Source: an uncultured Paracoccaceae bacterium
GTDB taxonomy: Bacteria; Pseudomonadota; Alphaproteobacteria; Rhodobacterales; Rhodobacteraceae
NCBI GenBank assembly: GCA_947503175.1
Contig: CANNCO010000003.1
Coordinates: 69,501 to 133,500, forward strand
Length of the DNA: 64,000 nucleotides
Direction of reading: 5' to 3'
The notes under the pieces are model-generated. The model was not told the DNA's origin. It searched no databases and saw nothing but the letters and a program-made list of their open reading frames with translations. Position numbers and translations under genes: made by a program. Below are positions 9,170 to 18,232 of this stretch, one piece after another; position 1 is the first letter of the stretch, and each line of letters starts with the position of its first letter.

Positions 9170-9186
9170 ATCTCACTTTTTGATAT
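9170..9186. promoter_or_regulatory. Second, weaker IclR operator-like site
   Basis: The half-site ATCTCACT is repeated here exactly, followed by a degraded right arm (TTTGATAT, five of eight matching). It sits directly before the ribosome-binding site of the aldehyde dehydrogenase gene, 57 bases from the perfect palindrome. Confidence 0.5.
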
Positions 9187-9242
9187 TATTGTTGCATTAT
9201 GTGCCTCAAAAATAGTCAGTCAATCCATATTATGAGAAAAAA

Positions 9243-9259
9243 ATCTCACTAAGTGAGAT
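9243..9259. promoter_or_regulatory. Palindromic operator in the ALDH/IclR divergent promoter
   Basis: A perfect 17-base dyad, ATCTCACT-A-AGTGAGAT, lies in the 216-base region between the divergent aldehyde dehydrogenase and IclR-type genes. Position and symmetry make it the likely binding site of that IclR protein, repressing the catabolic operon and perhaps its own gene. Confidence 0.65.
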
Positions 9260-9369
9260 ATAGGTTTCCGAAGCGGCTACTTCTGATATGACTGAAAGAG
9301 CGAAGGCCGCCCGGGCGATCACACGACCCGGCCCACAGCCGTGTAAATAACTGAATCCAAGGATTAAAT

Positions 9370-10128
9370 GTGCCCACGAAAACCAATGAGTCGGTCCTCA
9401 AGAGTTTCGACATCCTGAGCCTCATTCATGCCGAACGGCCCGAGATCACGTCCCAGACGGTCATTCAGGAACTCGGGATGAACCCAGCCACCGCGCATCG
9501 CTTCTTGTCGACCTTGGTAAAGGTAGGTGCCCTTGCGACGTACAAACGGGGGAGCTACTGCCTGGGGCCACGCGCCGCCGAGTTGGGCAGTCTGGAACAA
9601 CTCACGAATCCGCTATCGAACGTCGTGAAGCCCATCATCGAGAGCGTCAGTCTGGAACTGAACGAATCTGTTATGGCCAGCCGTTTGTCCCGCGGCGGCC
9701 CGGTTTGCATGGCCGTCGCCACGCCGAACCGCCTGTTCAATATAGACATCAAGGTCGGCACCATCCTGCCCCTCCACTCGACCGCGCAGGGGAAACTGTG
9801 GCTTTCCTCGCTCACAAGGAAAGAACGTCTGGCGCGACTCGGCGCCTATCGGCTGGTTGCGCTTACAGACAGCACGATCCGCGATCTGGATGTGCTTGAG
9901 CGGGAACTGGAACAGATACGAAGACAGGGTTTTGCGATCAACAAGGGCGAAAACGAGGAGGATTTGGGCGCCGTCTCGGTGCCCGTTAAGTCCACGACCG
10001 ACGAGACAATCCTGACCCTATCTCTGTTCGGTCTTCTCAGTCGATTTGACGACCGGTTCGTGATGCGCGCGGTAGACGGGTTGAAACGCGCAGCAAAAGA
10101 GATCGGACGCCGGAGCGAGGGAAAATGA
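9370..10128 (+). CDS. IclR-family transcriptional regulator
   Basis: A 252-residue regulator with an N-terminal winged helix-turn-helix (about residues 6-68; SQTVIQELGMNPATAHRFL is the recognition part) and a C-terminal IclR effector-binding domain, with typical runs LPLHSTAQGKLWLS and INKGENEEDLGAVSVPV. The start is a GTG at 9370; AAGGA lies eight bases upstream, and the overlapping ATG at 9368 is out of frame. It is divergent from the aldehyde dehydrogenase/ThDP/TRAP operon and is its likely local regulator, presumably responding to the imported acid or an aldehyde/acid intermediate. Confidence 0.92.
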   Translation: MPTKTNESVLKSFDILSLIHAERPEITSQTVIQELGMNPATAHRFLSTLVKVGALATYKRGSYCLGPRAAELGSLEQLTNPLSNVVKPIIESVSLELNESVMASRLSRGGPVCMAVATPNRLFNIDIKVGTILPLHSTAQGKLWLSSLTRKERLARLGAYRLVALTDSTIRDLDVLERELEQIRRQGFAINKGENEEDLGAVSVPVKSTTDETILTLSLFGLLSRFDDRFVMRAVDGLKRAAKEIGRRSEGK

Positions 10129-10661
10129 GCAGGTCTTGCGGCGCGCTTGGTTGGCGCAACTACGCGAGACGATAGCTGCTCCGGAATGCGAACTGGGCTT
10201 TCAACCTACATCCTCCGAATGGTTTGACACGTCCTTCAGAACAGCATTTCAAGTCATCTTATCTCCCTCGACGCCCTCCGATGAGTGGTCCGGTTCCGGC
10301 GGAGAAGGACATCCGATCTGGCGCAATCGAACGCTAGTTAACGGCTCGAGCGGCGGGCTTCCTGTCATTCGGTTCGCAGACCGCACCATCGGGACACTGC
10401 GGCAGCGCGGTTCTGCTAGAAGCGGAGCCTTTGCAGAACGTCCTCGACGTTACAGAGGAAGTGAAAAAATGCTTGGATCAGGTTCCAGAAATTGAAACTC
10501 GACTTCGGGTGCCGGGCTCGTGCAAACTGGGGAAAACGTAATGCAAGTGATCGAAGATGGAGCAAAGCGCCATGCTTCAGATGCCTTGATCGGGAAGCAG
10601 ACACTGGGGTTGGCTATCGAGCGATCCAAAGTGGGAAACATCGGCCAAGAAGGAGACATCC
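10129..10661. other. Long non-coding gap with a weak coding-like stretch
   Basis: This 533-base region separates the IclR gene from the peptide ABC operon. No start-to-stop frame shows a recognisable family. One plus-strand frame near 10395-10528, ending at a TAA, reads like protein (EPLQNVLDVTEEVKKCLDQV) and may be a gene remnant. The promoter of the ABC operon must lie here, but I cannot place it. Confidence 0.4.
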
Positions 10662-12323
10662 ATGAACCGCCACCCCTATCTGATGCCACTGAAGAAAGAC
10701 CATGACGCAGGAAAAGTGACGCGCCGGGAGTTTCTGCGTACGGCCACCTTGCTTGGTGTTTCATCGGCAACAGCCTATGGGATGATCGGCCTTGTCGATC
10801 CTGTCTCCGCTGCGGATCATATGCCGAAGGGAGGGACGCTGAGAGTTGAGACGACCGTCTACGACATCAAATCTCCAGCAACCGCCACGACCACTGCGGA
10901 TCCCATGATCTTTGCGCAAGTGGTTGAACACCTTACGCAAACGGGTACCGACAACATCACGCGGCCTCACCTTCTGGAATCCTGGGAACCCTCGGCGGAT
11001 CTCAAGACATGGGTGTTGCGGGTGCGTCAGGGCGTCAAATGGCATGATGGTCGACAGTTCACCGCAGACGACGTGATCTGGAACCTCAAGCGGCTCTTGT
11101 CGGACGAAACCGGTTCTTCTGTCCTGGGTTTGATGAAGCCCTATCTTCTGAAGGAAGTGGACACCGGCGAAAAGGACGACAACGGCAATGCCGTTATCCG
11201 GCACGAACTCTGGGCGGAAAACGCTATCGAGAAGACAGACGAAATGACGGTCACGCTCAATCTCGCGGAACCGCAACTTGCCGTGCCGGAGCATCTATAT
11301 CACTACCCAGCCGTGATGATGGACCCCGAGGGTGGAGGCATCTTCGACGTCGATACAGTAGGCACCGGGGCCTTCAGATTGACCGAGATGGAGGTCGGGC
11401 GCCGCGCCGTTATCGAAGCCGTTGACGACTATTGGGGGGAAGGCCCCTATCTGGATCGTGTGGAGTTCATCGACGTCGGAGGGAACGCCCAGGCAATCAT
11501 GAACGCCTTGCTTTCGGGCCAGGTTGATGGATCCTTTACCGTGCAGCCGGAATTTGCTGCTCCGCTTGATGCGCGCGAAAACCTGCAGCGCTACGAGGTC
11601 GTGACCGCGGACACCGCCATCACACGCATGAACCTGAACCACAAACCCTTCGATGACGCACGGGTTCGCAAGGCTTTTCGGCTGGCTCTGGACGCTCCGC
11701 GTGCCGCTGAAGCGGCATTTGGCCCTTTTGCGTCACCCGCAGAACACCACCACGTATCGCCGGTGCACCCCGAATATGCCGAACTGCCGCCCATGGCGCG
11801 GGACGTCGAGGCGGCCAAGGCGCTTCTGGCGGAGGCTGGCTATCCCGACGGTGTCGAGGTGGAACTGACGATCCAGCAGAACCCGCCGCACCATCTGCGC
11901 AGCGCGACAGTGATGCAGGAAATGTGGAAAGATGCAGGCATCACCTGCAATATCAATGTCGTGCCAAACGGGCAGTATTGGGACGTCTGGACAACCGCGC
12001 CACTGGGCACCACCGTCTGGGCGCATCGCCCACTGGGGGTCATAAATCTTTCGCTTGCCTATCGTTCAGGCGCTTCCTGGAATGAAAGCGCCTATGCGAA
12101 CGAAACCTTCGATGAACTGCTGACAAAAGCGGAATCCTTCCCCGATCCCAGGGAACGCAGCAAGGTGATGGCCGACATTCAGGCCCTGCTGCAGGAAGAC
12201 GGGCCAATCATCCAGACATACTGGCGAAAACTCGTCACCTACTATGACAAACGGGTCATGGGCTTTGCGATGCACCCGACCAGTCAGGTCTTCTTCAACA
12301 AGATGGCCATCCAGTCGGCCTGA
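10662..12323 (+). CDS. Peptide/opine-type ABC transporter substrate-binding protein, Tat signal
   Basis: A 553-residue periplasmic binding protein of the SBP_bac_5 (DppA/OppA) family. It is exported by the twin-arginine pathway: TRREFLRTATLLG at residues 20-32 is a clear Tat motif followed by a hydrophobic stretch, with the mature protein starting near ADHMPKGGTLRVET. Typical family segments are GVKWHDGRQFTADDVIWNL and TGAFRLTEMEVG. AAGGAGA precedes the start. It begins an operon of two permeases, a fused ATPase and a DUF427 protein. The ligand is unknown; the family takes peptides, opines, nickel and glutathione. Confidence 0.93.
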   Translation: MNRHPYLMPLKKDHDAGKVTRREFLRTATLLGVSSATAYGMIGLVDPVSAADHMPKGGTLRVETTVYDIKSPATATTTADPMIFAQVVEHLTQTGTDNITRPHLLESWEPSADLKTWVLRVRQGVKWHDGRQFTADDVIWNLKRLLSDETGSSVLGLMKPYLLKEVDTGEKDDNGNAVIRHELWAENAIEKTDEMTVTLNLAEPQLAVPEHLYHYPAVMMDPEGGGIFDVDTVGTGAFRLTEMEVGRRAVIEAVDDYWGEGPYLDRVEFIDVGGNAQAIMNALLSGQVDGSFTVQPEFAAPLDARENLQRYEVVTADTAITRMNLNHKPFDDARVRKAFRLALDAPRAAEAAFGPFASPAEHHHVSPVHPEYAELPPMARDVEAAKALLAEAGYPDGVEVELTIQQNPPHHLRSATVMQEMWKDAGITCNINVVPNGQYWDVWTTAPLGTTVWAHRPLGVINLSLAYRSGASWNESAYANETFDELLTKAESFPDPRERSKVMADIQALLQEDGPIIQTYWRKLVTYYDKRVMGFAMHPTSQVFFNKMAIQSA

Positions 12324-12331
12324 CACAGAGA

Positions 12332-13345
12332 ATGGTTCGCAAAATTCTGTCTCGGCTTGCCCAGTACGGGTTCACCTTGCTGGCAGCATCCTTCTTGCTG
12401 TTTACTTTGACCGAATTCTCACCGGGAACGGTCGCGTCAAAGATTCTGGGACCTTATGCGCTTGAGAACCAGGTTGCGTTGCTAAACGCACAGCTTGGCC
12501 TCGACGAGCCGCTTCTGCACCGGTACGTTGATTGGCTTCAGACGCTCGTCGGTCTTTCGCCGAACTTGCTGCCTGAAGCTGCTCCGGGGTTGGGATTGAG
12601 CGATCCACGTGGAGACAAGTACTTCGGCAATTTCGGCTACTCGCTGATGATGAAAGAGCCCGTGCTTGACGTGCTGGCGGATCGCATCGGTCATACAGCA
12701 TGGCTTTCAGCATGGGCGCTGGGCCTGACGATCCCGATCTCGCTTTTGCTCGGCACGCTGGCAGGGATGCATGCGGGAAGCAGCGTCGACCGTGTCATAT
12801 CGACCGTAACCGTTACGCTGACGTCATTGCCGGAGTTTGTGGTCGCCGTCGGTCTGCTGCTGATATTTGTGGCATCGCTTGGCTGGTTGCCCGGAACCAG
12901 CTCGCTTCAGCCGGGAGACCAGTGGAGCACCGGTGCCCAGCTGGTTCTGCCCGTTACCGTCCTGTTGATCGCTTCCGGTGCGTATCTGACCCGCATAGTT
13001 CGCGCCTCGGTCGCGGAGACAATGCAAGCGGACTATGTGCGGACGGCCCGTCTCAAAGGCCTCTCACCCCGCCGTGTGATCTGGGCCCATGTATTGCGCA
13101 ATGCGATGATTGCGCCGATTACCGTGATCCTCCTGCAGGTGAACTGGATCCTTACCGGTGTAGTCGTTGTCGAGGCGATCTTTGCCTATCCGGGTCTTGG
13201 AAGCCTCATGTTGCGCGCCGCACTTTTCGGCGACATCTTCACGGTGCAGGCATTGACCATGCTGGCTCTCAGCGTCGCACTTATCACGCAGTTTCTGGGG
13301 GACGTTGCCTATGCAATCCTCGATCCGCGGATTCGGGTGGATTGA
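12332..13345 (+). CDS. ABC transporter permease, DppB type
   Basis: A 337-residue inner-membrane permease with an N-terminal membrane anchor (FTLLAASFLLFTLTEFSPG), a periplasmic segment and five further membrane helices. The cytoplasmic EAA-type loop lies in YVRTARLKGLSPRRVIWAHVLRN. This is the first permease of a dipeptide/oligopeptide-type importer. It begins eight bases after the binding-protein gene and ends one base before the second permease gene, with no own promoter. Confidence 0.93.
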   Translation: MVRKILSRLAQYGFTLLAASFLLFTLTEFSPGTVASKILGPYALENQVALLNAQLGLDEPLLHRYVDWLQTLVGLSPNLLPEAAPGLGLSDPRGDKYFGNFGYSLMMKEPVLDVLADRIGHTAWLSAWALGLTIPISLLLGTLAGMHAGSSVDRVISTVTVTLTSLPEFVVAVGLLLIFVASLGWLPGTSSLQPGDQWSTGAQLVLPVTVLLIASGAYLTRIVRASVAETMQADYVRTARLKGLSPRRVIWAHVLRNAMIAPITVILLQVNWILTGVVVVEAIFAYPGLGSLMLRAALFGDIFTVQALTMLALSVALITQFLGDVAYAILDPRIRVD

Positions 13346-13346
13346 G

Positions 13347-14177
13347 ATGGGTGGTCTTCATGCATACCTTCCGGCCAGGCTGGCCCGGTCCGGCATTGCG
13401 CTCACCGGTATGTATATCTTGATGTTCTGGGGAGTGGTGGCGTTATTCGCGCCCCTGATCGCGCCCTGGGATCCCCATGAGATCGACTTCGCCGCCATGG
13501 GCGATCGTGGCTTCTCTGCAAACCACCTTCTGGGAACAGACGCCACTGGAAGAGATATGCTGTCGCGGATCATCTGGGGTGCCCGCACGACATTTGTCGT
13601 TGTTCCGCTGGCGATCGGATCTGCCTTTATCCTGGGCGGAGTAGCGGGGCTTGCCGCGGGGTGGTACGGCGGCTGGATCGACATTCTGGTCAGCCGCGTC
13701 GGCGATGTCATGCTCTCCTTCCCGGCCCTTATTCTCTACATCATCCTGATTACTTCATTCGGTCCGTCGCTCACGAACATCGTGATTGCGGTGACACTCG
13801 CCTATGCACCCGGGGTGGCCCGGCTGATGCGCGGTCAGGTGCTTGCCGTGAAAGAACGTGATTTCGTTTCGGCAGCGCGAGCAGGAGGCGAAAGTGGCCC
13901 TTACATCATGTTTGTGGAGATTCTGCCGAACGTCGGCGGACCGCTGATCGTCGATCTGTGCCTCAGGGCCGGCTATACTGTGATCCTGATCGGGACCCTC
14001 GGCTTTCTCGGACTGGGACTGCCGCCACCTACACCGGACTGGGGCGGAATGGTGGTCGAGGGCGTGAACTTCCTGTCGATCTACCCACACATGGCGCTTC
14101 TTCCCGCCGCGGCAGTGACTTCGGTGGTGATAGCTTGCAACCTGCTTGCCGACGGCCTCAGGGAGCGCGCCAAATGA
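13347..14177 (+). CDS. ABC transporter permease, DppC type
   Basis: A 276-residue permease of the DppC type. The motif LLGTDATGRDMLSRIIWGART (about residues 62-82) marks the N-terminal part, and the EAA loop KERDFVSAARAGGES docks to the ATPase. The ATG at 13347, one base after the previous stop, is preferred to the frame start at 13305, which would run inside the upstream gene. Its TGA overlaps the ATG of the ATPase gene (ATGA). It forms a heterodimeric channel with the preceding permease. Confidence 0.93.
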   Translation: MGGLHAYLPARLARSGIALTGMYILMFWGVVALFAPLIAPWDPHEIDFAAMGDRGFSANHLLGTDATGRDMLSRIIWGARTTFVVVPLAIGSAFILGGVAGLAAGWYGGWIDILVSRVGDVMLSFPALILYIILITSFGPSLTNIVIAVTLAYAPGVARLMRGQVLAVKERDFVSAARAGGESGPYIMFVEILPNVGGPLIVDLCLRAGYTVILIGTLGFLGLGLPPPTPDWGGMVVEGVNFLSIYPHMALLPAAAVTSVVIACNLLADGLRERAK

Positions 14178-16132
14178 GCATCCTCCAGATCGAAAGTCTG
14201 TGCGTCGCTTACGATGGCGCTGAGGTCGTGCGCGGATTTGACCTGACTCTGAAGGAAGGCGAATCCTATGGACTTGTCGGTGAAAGCGGATGTGGAAAAT
14301 CGACCGTAGCGTTCGCGGTCGAAGGGCATCTTGCTGCAACCGGAAAGGTCACCAGTGGGTCCATTACAGTCAACGGAACCGCGCTGACGAAAATCGCCGA
14401 ACCGCAACTGCGCCGACTTCGGGCAGCGCATATGAGCATGGTGTTTCAGGATCCGGTCGCCGCCTTGAACCCCACGATGCGCATCGGAGATCAACTTGCC
14501 GAAGCGGCCCGTGAACCCGCCGACATACTGCCGATCATGGACCGGGTCCGCCTTCCGGATCCCGAAGCCCTTCTGAAACGCTATCCACACCAGTTGTCCG
14601 GCGGGCAACTACAACGGGTTGTCATTGCAATGGCCCTTCTAAGCCGACCCTCACTTCTGATCCTCGACGAACCGACGACAGGGCTTGACGTGACGGTCGA
14701 AGCGGAAGTCGTGGCGCTGATATCTGAAATCGCGGCAGCAGAAGATGTGGCGCTTCTGTATATCTCGCACAATCTGGGCCTTATGGCCCGTGTCGCAGAC
14801 CGTATCGGCATCATGTACGCAGGCCAGCTTGTCGAAGAAGGCCCTGTTCGCAGCGTTCTGAGATCACCAAAGCACCCTTATACACTGGCGCTTCTGGCGT
14901 GCCTGCCGGGCCGAAAGGACAGGGCGCCGGGAACTCCGCTCCCGTCCATTCCTGGTCAGGTTCCACTGATCGGCGCGCTGCCGCGAGGCTGCGCCTTTGC
15001 CCCCCGTTGCGCAATGTCCAAACCGGGGCTGTGTGACGTCGATCCTCCACTTCGAATGGTGCAAACCGGAACAGACCATTTTGCCCGGTGCCGCAGGCTG
15101 GAAGATCAGCCCCCAATGAGCAAAGAGCAGCAAACCCCACCGACGCGCGATCTGCGTGCCCACGACACCGTTCTGGAGATTGATGGGCTTCGGAAAACGT
15201 TCGGAAGAAGAGGCCTCTTCGCTCCGCCGCCCGTCGTTGCCTCAGACGATGTTGGTTTCACGCTTCCAGCAGCGCAAACACTTGCACTCGTCGGCGAAAG
15301 CGGATCCGGCAAGTCGACGCTGGCGCGGATGCTGATCGGCCTCGATGTCGCGGACAAGGGAACAGCGATGTTCGATGGCAAGAACATCGCGGCGCTTCCG
15401 GCGAAAGATCGGCCAGACAGCCTGATCCGGCAAATCCAGATGGTTTTTCAGAACCCGGACGGAACTCTGAACCCTGCGCATCGAATTGGCTTCATACTGG
15501 CCCGGGCCCTCAAGCGTGCGGGTCAACCGCACGGAGAGCAGGACGTGATCCGGCTTTTGGACAGCGTCCGGTTGCCGGCCACTTTGGCAGACCGCCACCC
15601 GGCCGATCTTTCGGGCGGGCAACGTCAACGCGTTGCGATCGCCCGCGCCTTTGCCGGAAGCCCGGCACTGATCGTCGCGGACGAGCCGGTGTCGGCACTG
15701 GATGTGTCAGTACAGGCAGCCGTGATCGGCCTGCTCTCGGATATGACTGCCGCCCACGACACCGCCATTCTCCTGATCAGCCACGATCTCATGCTGGTGC
15801 GGCATGTGGCGCAGCATGTTGTTGTGCTCTATCAGGGGCGCGTGATGGAACAGGGGCCAGCCGACGCGGTCTTTAAGGCACCCTTCCATCCGTACACGGA
15901 AGCGTTGCTCGCCTCCGTCCACCCTCCCGATCCCGACCACGTGGTCTCACCGCTCGATGCGCCGGACGACCCCGGACCATCACCACAGGACGGATGCCCG
16001 TTCTACAATCGCTGCCACAGACGCTTGCCCCAGTGCTCGGCGATGCCCCCACCCAAGCGCGACGCCGGTACCGGGCACGCCATCCTGTGCCACAGGGAAC
16101 TCCAAGATCTGGTTCCCCCCGAAAGGACTTGA
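14174..16132 (+). CDS. Fused double ABC ATPase (DppD-DppF type)
   Basis: A 652-residue protein carrying two complete oligopeptide-type ATPase domains. The first has Walker A GESGCGKST, signature LSGGQLQRV and Walker B LLILDEPT. The second has [23 protein letters not shown] and LIVADEPV. Each is followed by a cysteine-containing oligo_HPY tail (CAFAPRCAMSKPGLC and CPFYNRCHRRLPQC). The N-terminus is set at 14174 by the ATGA overlap with the permease gene. Fusion of the two ATPases is common in such importers (GsiA, YejF). It powers the transporter encoded by the three preceding genes. Confidence 0.95.
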   Translation: MSILQIESLCVAYDGAEVVRGFDLTLKEGESYGLVGESGCGKSTVAFAVEGHLAATGKVTSGSITVNGTALTKIAEPQLRRLRAAHMSMVFQDPVAALNPTMRIGDQLAEAAREPADILPIMDRVRLPDPEALLKRYPHQLSGGQLQRVVIAMALLSRPSLLILDEPTTGLDVTVEAEVVALISEIAAAEDVALLYISHNLGLMARVADRIGIMYAGQLVEEGPVRSVLRSPKHPYTLALLACLPGRKDRAPGTPLPSIPGQVPLIGALPRGCAFAPRCAMSKPGLCDVDPPLRMVQTGTDHFARCRRLEDQPPMSKEQQTPPTRDLRAHDTVLEIDGLRKTFGRRGLFAPPPVVASDDVGFTLPAAQTLALVGESGSGKSTLARMLIGLDVADKGTAMFDGKNIAALPAKDRPDSLIRQIQMVFQNPDGTLNPAHRIGFILARALKRAGQPHGEQDVIRLLDSVRLPATLADRHPADLSGGQRQRVAIARAFAGSPALIVADEPVSALDVSVQAAVIGLLSDMTAAHDTAILLISHDLMLVRHVAQHVVVLYQGRVMEQGPADAVFKAPFHPYTEALLASVHPPDPDHVVSPLDAPDDPGPSPQDGCPFYNRCHRRLPQCSAMPPPKRDAGTGHAILCHRELQDLVPPERT

Positions 16133-16998
16133 TGATGCCACGACAACCACATCTGCGCGGACGCGGCCCGTTTCTCAAGCCGCTGGATGAAGTCGTGCAG
16201 TACGATTTCGAGCCCGGCTACGTCGTATTCGCACAGCCAGCACCGAAGCGCGTCCGCGTCATGGCGGGCGGGCACCTGCTGGCAGATACGACCCGTGCCC
16301 TGCTGCTGTTCGAAAGCGATCACATTCCGATCTATTACTTTCCGATCGAAGACGTGAAGACCGAGCTTTTCGAGGATGGACAACTCGTGACCCACTCGCC
16401 TTACAAAGGGAACGCGCGCCATTACTCGCTGAAGGATTCGGACGGCAAATACGATGACATCATGTGGCACTACGACAAGCCGGTTGAAGGGTGCCCAGAC
16501 ATCTCGAACCATGTCTCGTTCTACTGGCATGAAGTGGATCGATGGTTTGAAGAAGACGAAGAAGTTTTTGTCCACGTGCGCGATCCGTTCCGCCGGGTTG
16601 ATTGCCTGCCCACCTCGCGCCGTGTCACTGCAACCCTGAACAAGACGACTCTCGCCGACACCGGGCGGGCCATTCTGTTGTTCGAGACCGGGTTGCCGAC
16701 GCGCCCCTACCTTCCGCTTGAGGACTGCAAGACTGAGCATCTCGAACCCTCTGATCTGCGCACGATGTGTCCGTACAAGGGCGAAGCGCAGTACTATCAC
16801 ATCCGAATGGGGGATACGTTCGTAAAGAACGCAGTATGGTATTATCCAGACCCGGTGCATGAAGCCGCTCGGATTCGCGGAATGCTGAGCTTCGGCCTGG
16901 AGTTCATCGACAGCCTCCGGGTCGGTGACGAAGACCTTCCACGCCCCATCACGTCACTGACGAAGGGTTATAATTATCACGGCTACAAGGGGACTTGA
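16132..16998 (+). CDS. Tandem DUF427-domain protein
   Basis: A 288-residue soluble protein with two copies of the DUF427 fold: one about residues 38-140 (RVMAGGHLLADTTRALLLFE, then YKGNARHYSL) and a second about 160-265 (LNKTTLADTGRAILLFETG, then YKGEAQYYHI). The repeats share the order adornment strand, FE, Y-x-P-(I/L)-ED-(V/C)-KTE, PYKG. DUF427 has no established biochemical function. The start ATG overlaps the ATPase stop (TGATG); a second ATG follows directly, with GAAAGGA better spaced for it (16135). Translational coupling to an importer suggests it handles the imported compound or a small ligand. Confidence 0.85.
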   Translation: MMPRQPHLRGRGPFLKPLDEVVQYDFEPGYVVFAQPAPKRVRVMAGGHLLADTTRALLLFESDHIPIYYFPIEDVKTELFEDGQLVTHSPYKGNARHYSLKDSDGKYDDIMWHYDKPVEGCPDISNHVSFYWHEVDRWFEEDEEVFVHVRDPFRRVDCLPTSRRVTATLNKTTLADTGRAILLFETGLPTRPYLPLEDCKTEHLEPSDLRTMCPYKGEAQYYHIRMGDTFVKNAVWYYPDPVHEAARIRGMLSFGLEFIDSLRVGDEDLPRPITSLTKGYNYHGYKGT

Positions 16999-17184
16999 GG
17001 AATCTGCGGCGCGGATTGGCCCCACGCTTGATCGGGCCTGTTGAAGTCCACGGGCGTTCCCATGCTATGGCGCGAAACGGATATGCCGCATCACCGCCAG
17101 ACGGATGATCTCCGGGGGCCAGAGTTGCCCGGCGCCACGCAAGCCGAACAAAGCGTCAGAGTTGAGATCCCAGTCGCCTTTGCT

Positions 17185-18102
17185 CTAGGCCGCGTGTGCC
17201 CGCGACGTCAGGCCAAGCTTGTCAAGGACAGCCTCCACCCTTTCGGTCTCAGTCGCATCGAGGTCGAGAAGCGGCGCGCGGCAATGTCCACCGGGACGGC
17301 CAAGCAGGTTCATCGCGCATTTCATGTTCGACGGGAACGTTCCGACCTGCCGCATGCCTTTATCAAGCTGTGCCGTCCGGTGTTGCACCCGACGGCCCTC
17401 ATCCAGTTTCGTTTCCATGGCCAGCCGCGCCATGGAAATGGCTTCGCGCCCCATGACCTGCGATTCCATACTCGACACGTAACCCGGGCATCCCATCAAA
17501 ACAGCACCGAAGCCGCGCTCGGCAGAGTGCCCGGCAAAAACCTCGATCTTCTCACCGCAGCTCGCCAGTGTCGCCACCAATTCATTGTAATCATTGGAAC
17601 TCTGCTTAAGCGCAACGATCCACTCCAGATCACAGATTTCCGATAAGAGCGCGGGCGACATGTTGATCCCGGTGCGCTTTGGCATGTTGTAGAGAAAGAT
17701 CGGAACCTGCGCATGATCCGAAACAGCCTTGAAATGCGCTTTTATTTCACGCTCGCCGATCACCGCATAATAGGGCGGCATGACCAGCGCACCGGCGCAG
17801 CCGGCCTCAACGGCGGCCTTGGACAGAGCGGCGGTTTTCTCGGTCGAGATGCCGGCTGTTCCACCGATCACCGGCACATCACCCGCAACCCTGGCCGCTA
17901 GGCTGAACAGATGCAGGCGCTCTTCGTCGCTCAGCGCCCAGGCTTCGCCGGTACAGCCGGATACGACAAGACCATCGGCGCCTTCGTCGACCATCAGCGC
18001 GACATTCGCCTCGAACAACGCCTCGTCGATCGCACCGCTCTTGTCGAAGGGTGTCGCGATCGCGACGAAGTTGCCGGACCAGTTCACCTTGCCGTCGTTC
18101 AT
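17185..18102 (-). CDS. DapA-family lyase/aldolase
   Basis: A 305-residue TIM-barrel protein of the dihydrodipicolinate synthase/N-acetylneuraminate lyase family, which forms a Schiff base with a 2-oxo acid or pyruvate. The catalytic lysine is in VALKQSSND (about residue 166), the proton-relay tyrosine in FLYNMPKRT (about 138), and the GCTGE loop is present near 48-52. Family members include aldolases, dehydratases and the deaminase of hydroxyproline breakdown, so the reaction is not fixed. It follows the aminotransferase gene on the minus strand but has its own putative GntR-type operator 80 bases upstream of its start. Confidence 0.9.
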   Translation of the reverse strand: MNDGKVNWSGNFVAIATPFDKSGAIDEALFEANVALMVDEGADGLVVSGCTGEAWALSDEERLHLFSLAARVAGDVPVIGGTAGISTEKTAALSKAAVEAGCAGALVMPPYYAVIGEREIKAHFKAVSDHAQVPIFLYNMPKRTGINMSPALLSEICDLEWIVALKQSSNDYNELVATLASCGEKIEVFAGHSAERGFGAVLMGCPGYVSSMESQVMGREAISMARLAMETKLDEGRRVQHRTAQLDKGMRQVGTFPSNMKCAMNLLGRPGGHCRAPLLDLDATETERVEAVLDKLGLTSRAHAA

Positions 18103-18181
18103 GCCTTTTTCTCCTCTCGTGAAGTGACTCCCGAGATCCGCGCAAGGAAGCCCCGCATGGCGGTTTGGGAAGCTATCTTTC

Positions 18182-18194
18182 GTCGACAGTATGC
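18182..18194 (-). promoter_or_regulatory. GTCGAC-type GntR operator copy 1
   Basis: GTCGACAGTATGC lies about 80 bases upstream of the DapA-like gene. It differs at one base from the copy at 32343-32355. It is an imperfect dyad of the form GTnnAC-n-GTnnAC flanked by A/T bases. Confidence 0.65.
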
Positions 18195-18232
18195 AATTTG
18201 AAACGGCACTTCAAGCAGCAAAGGCAGCATAT

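Noticed and set aside
10136-10495. A 119-residue ORF after the IclR gene
   Set aside because: No ribosome-binding site or family motif, and the composition looks random. A different frame in the same stretch looks more protein-like.
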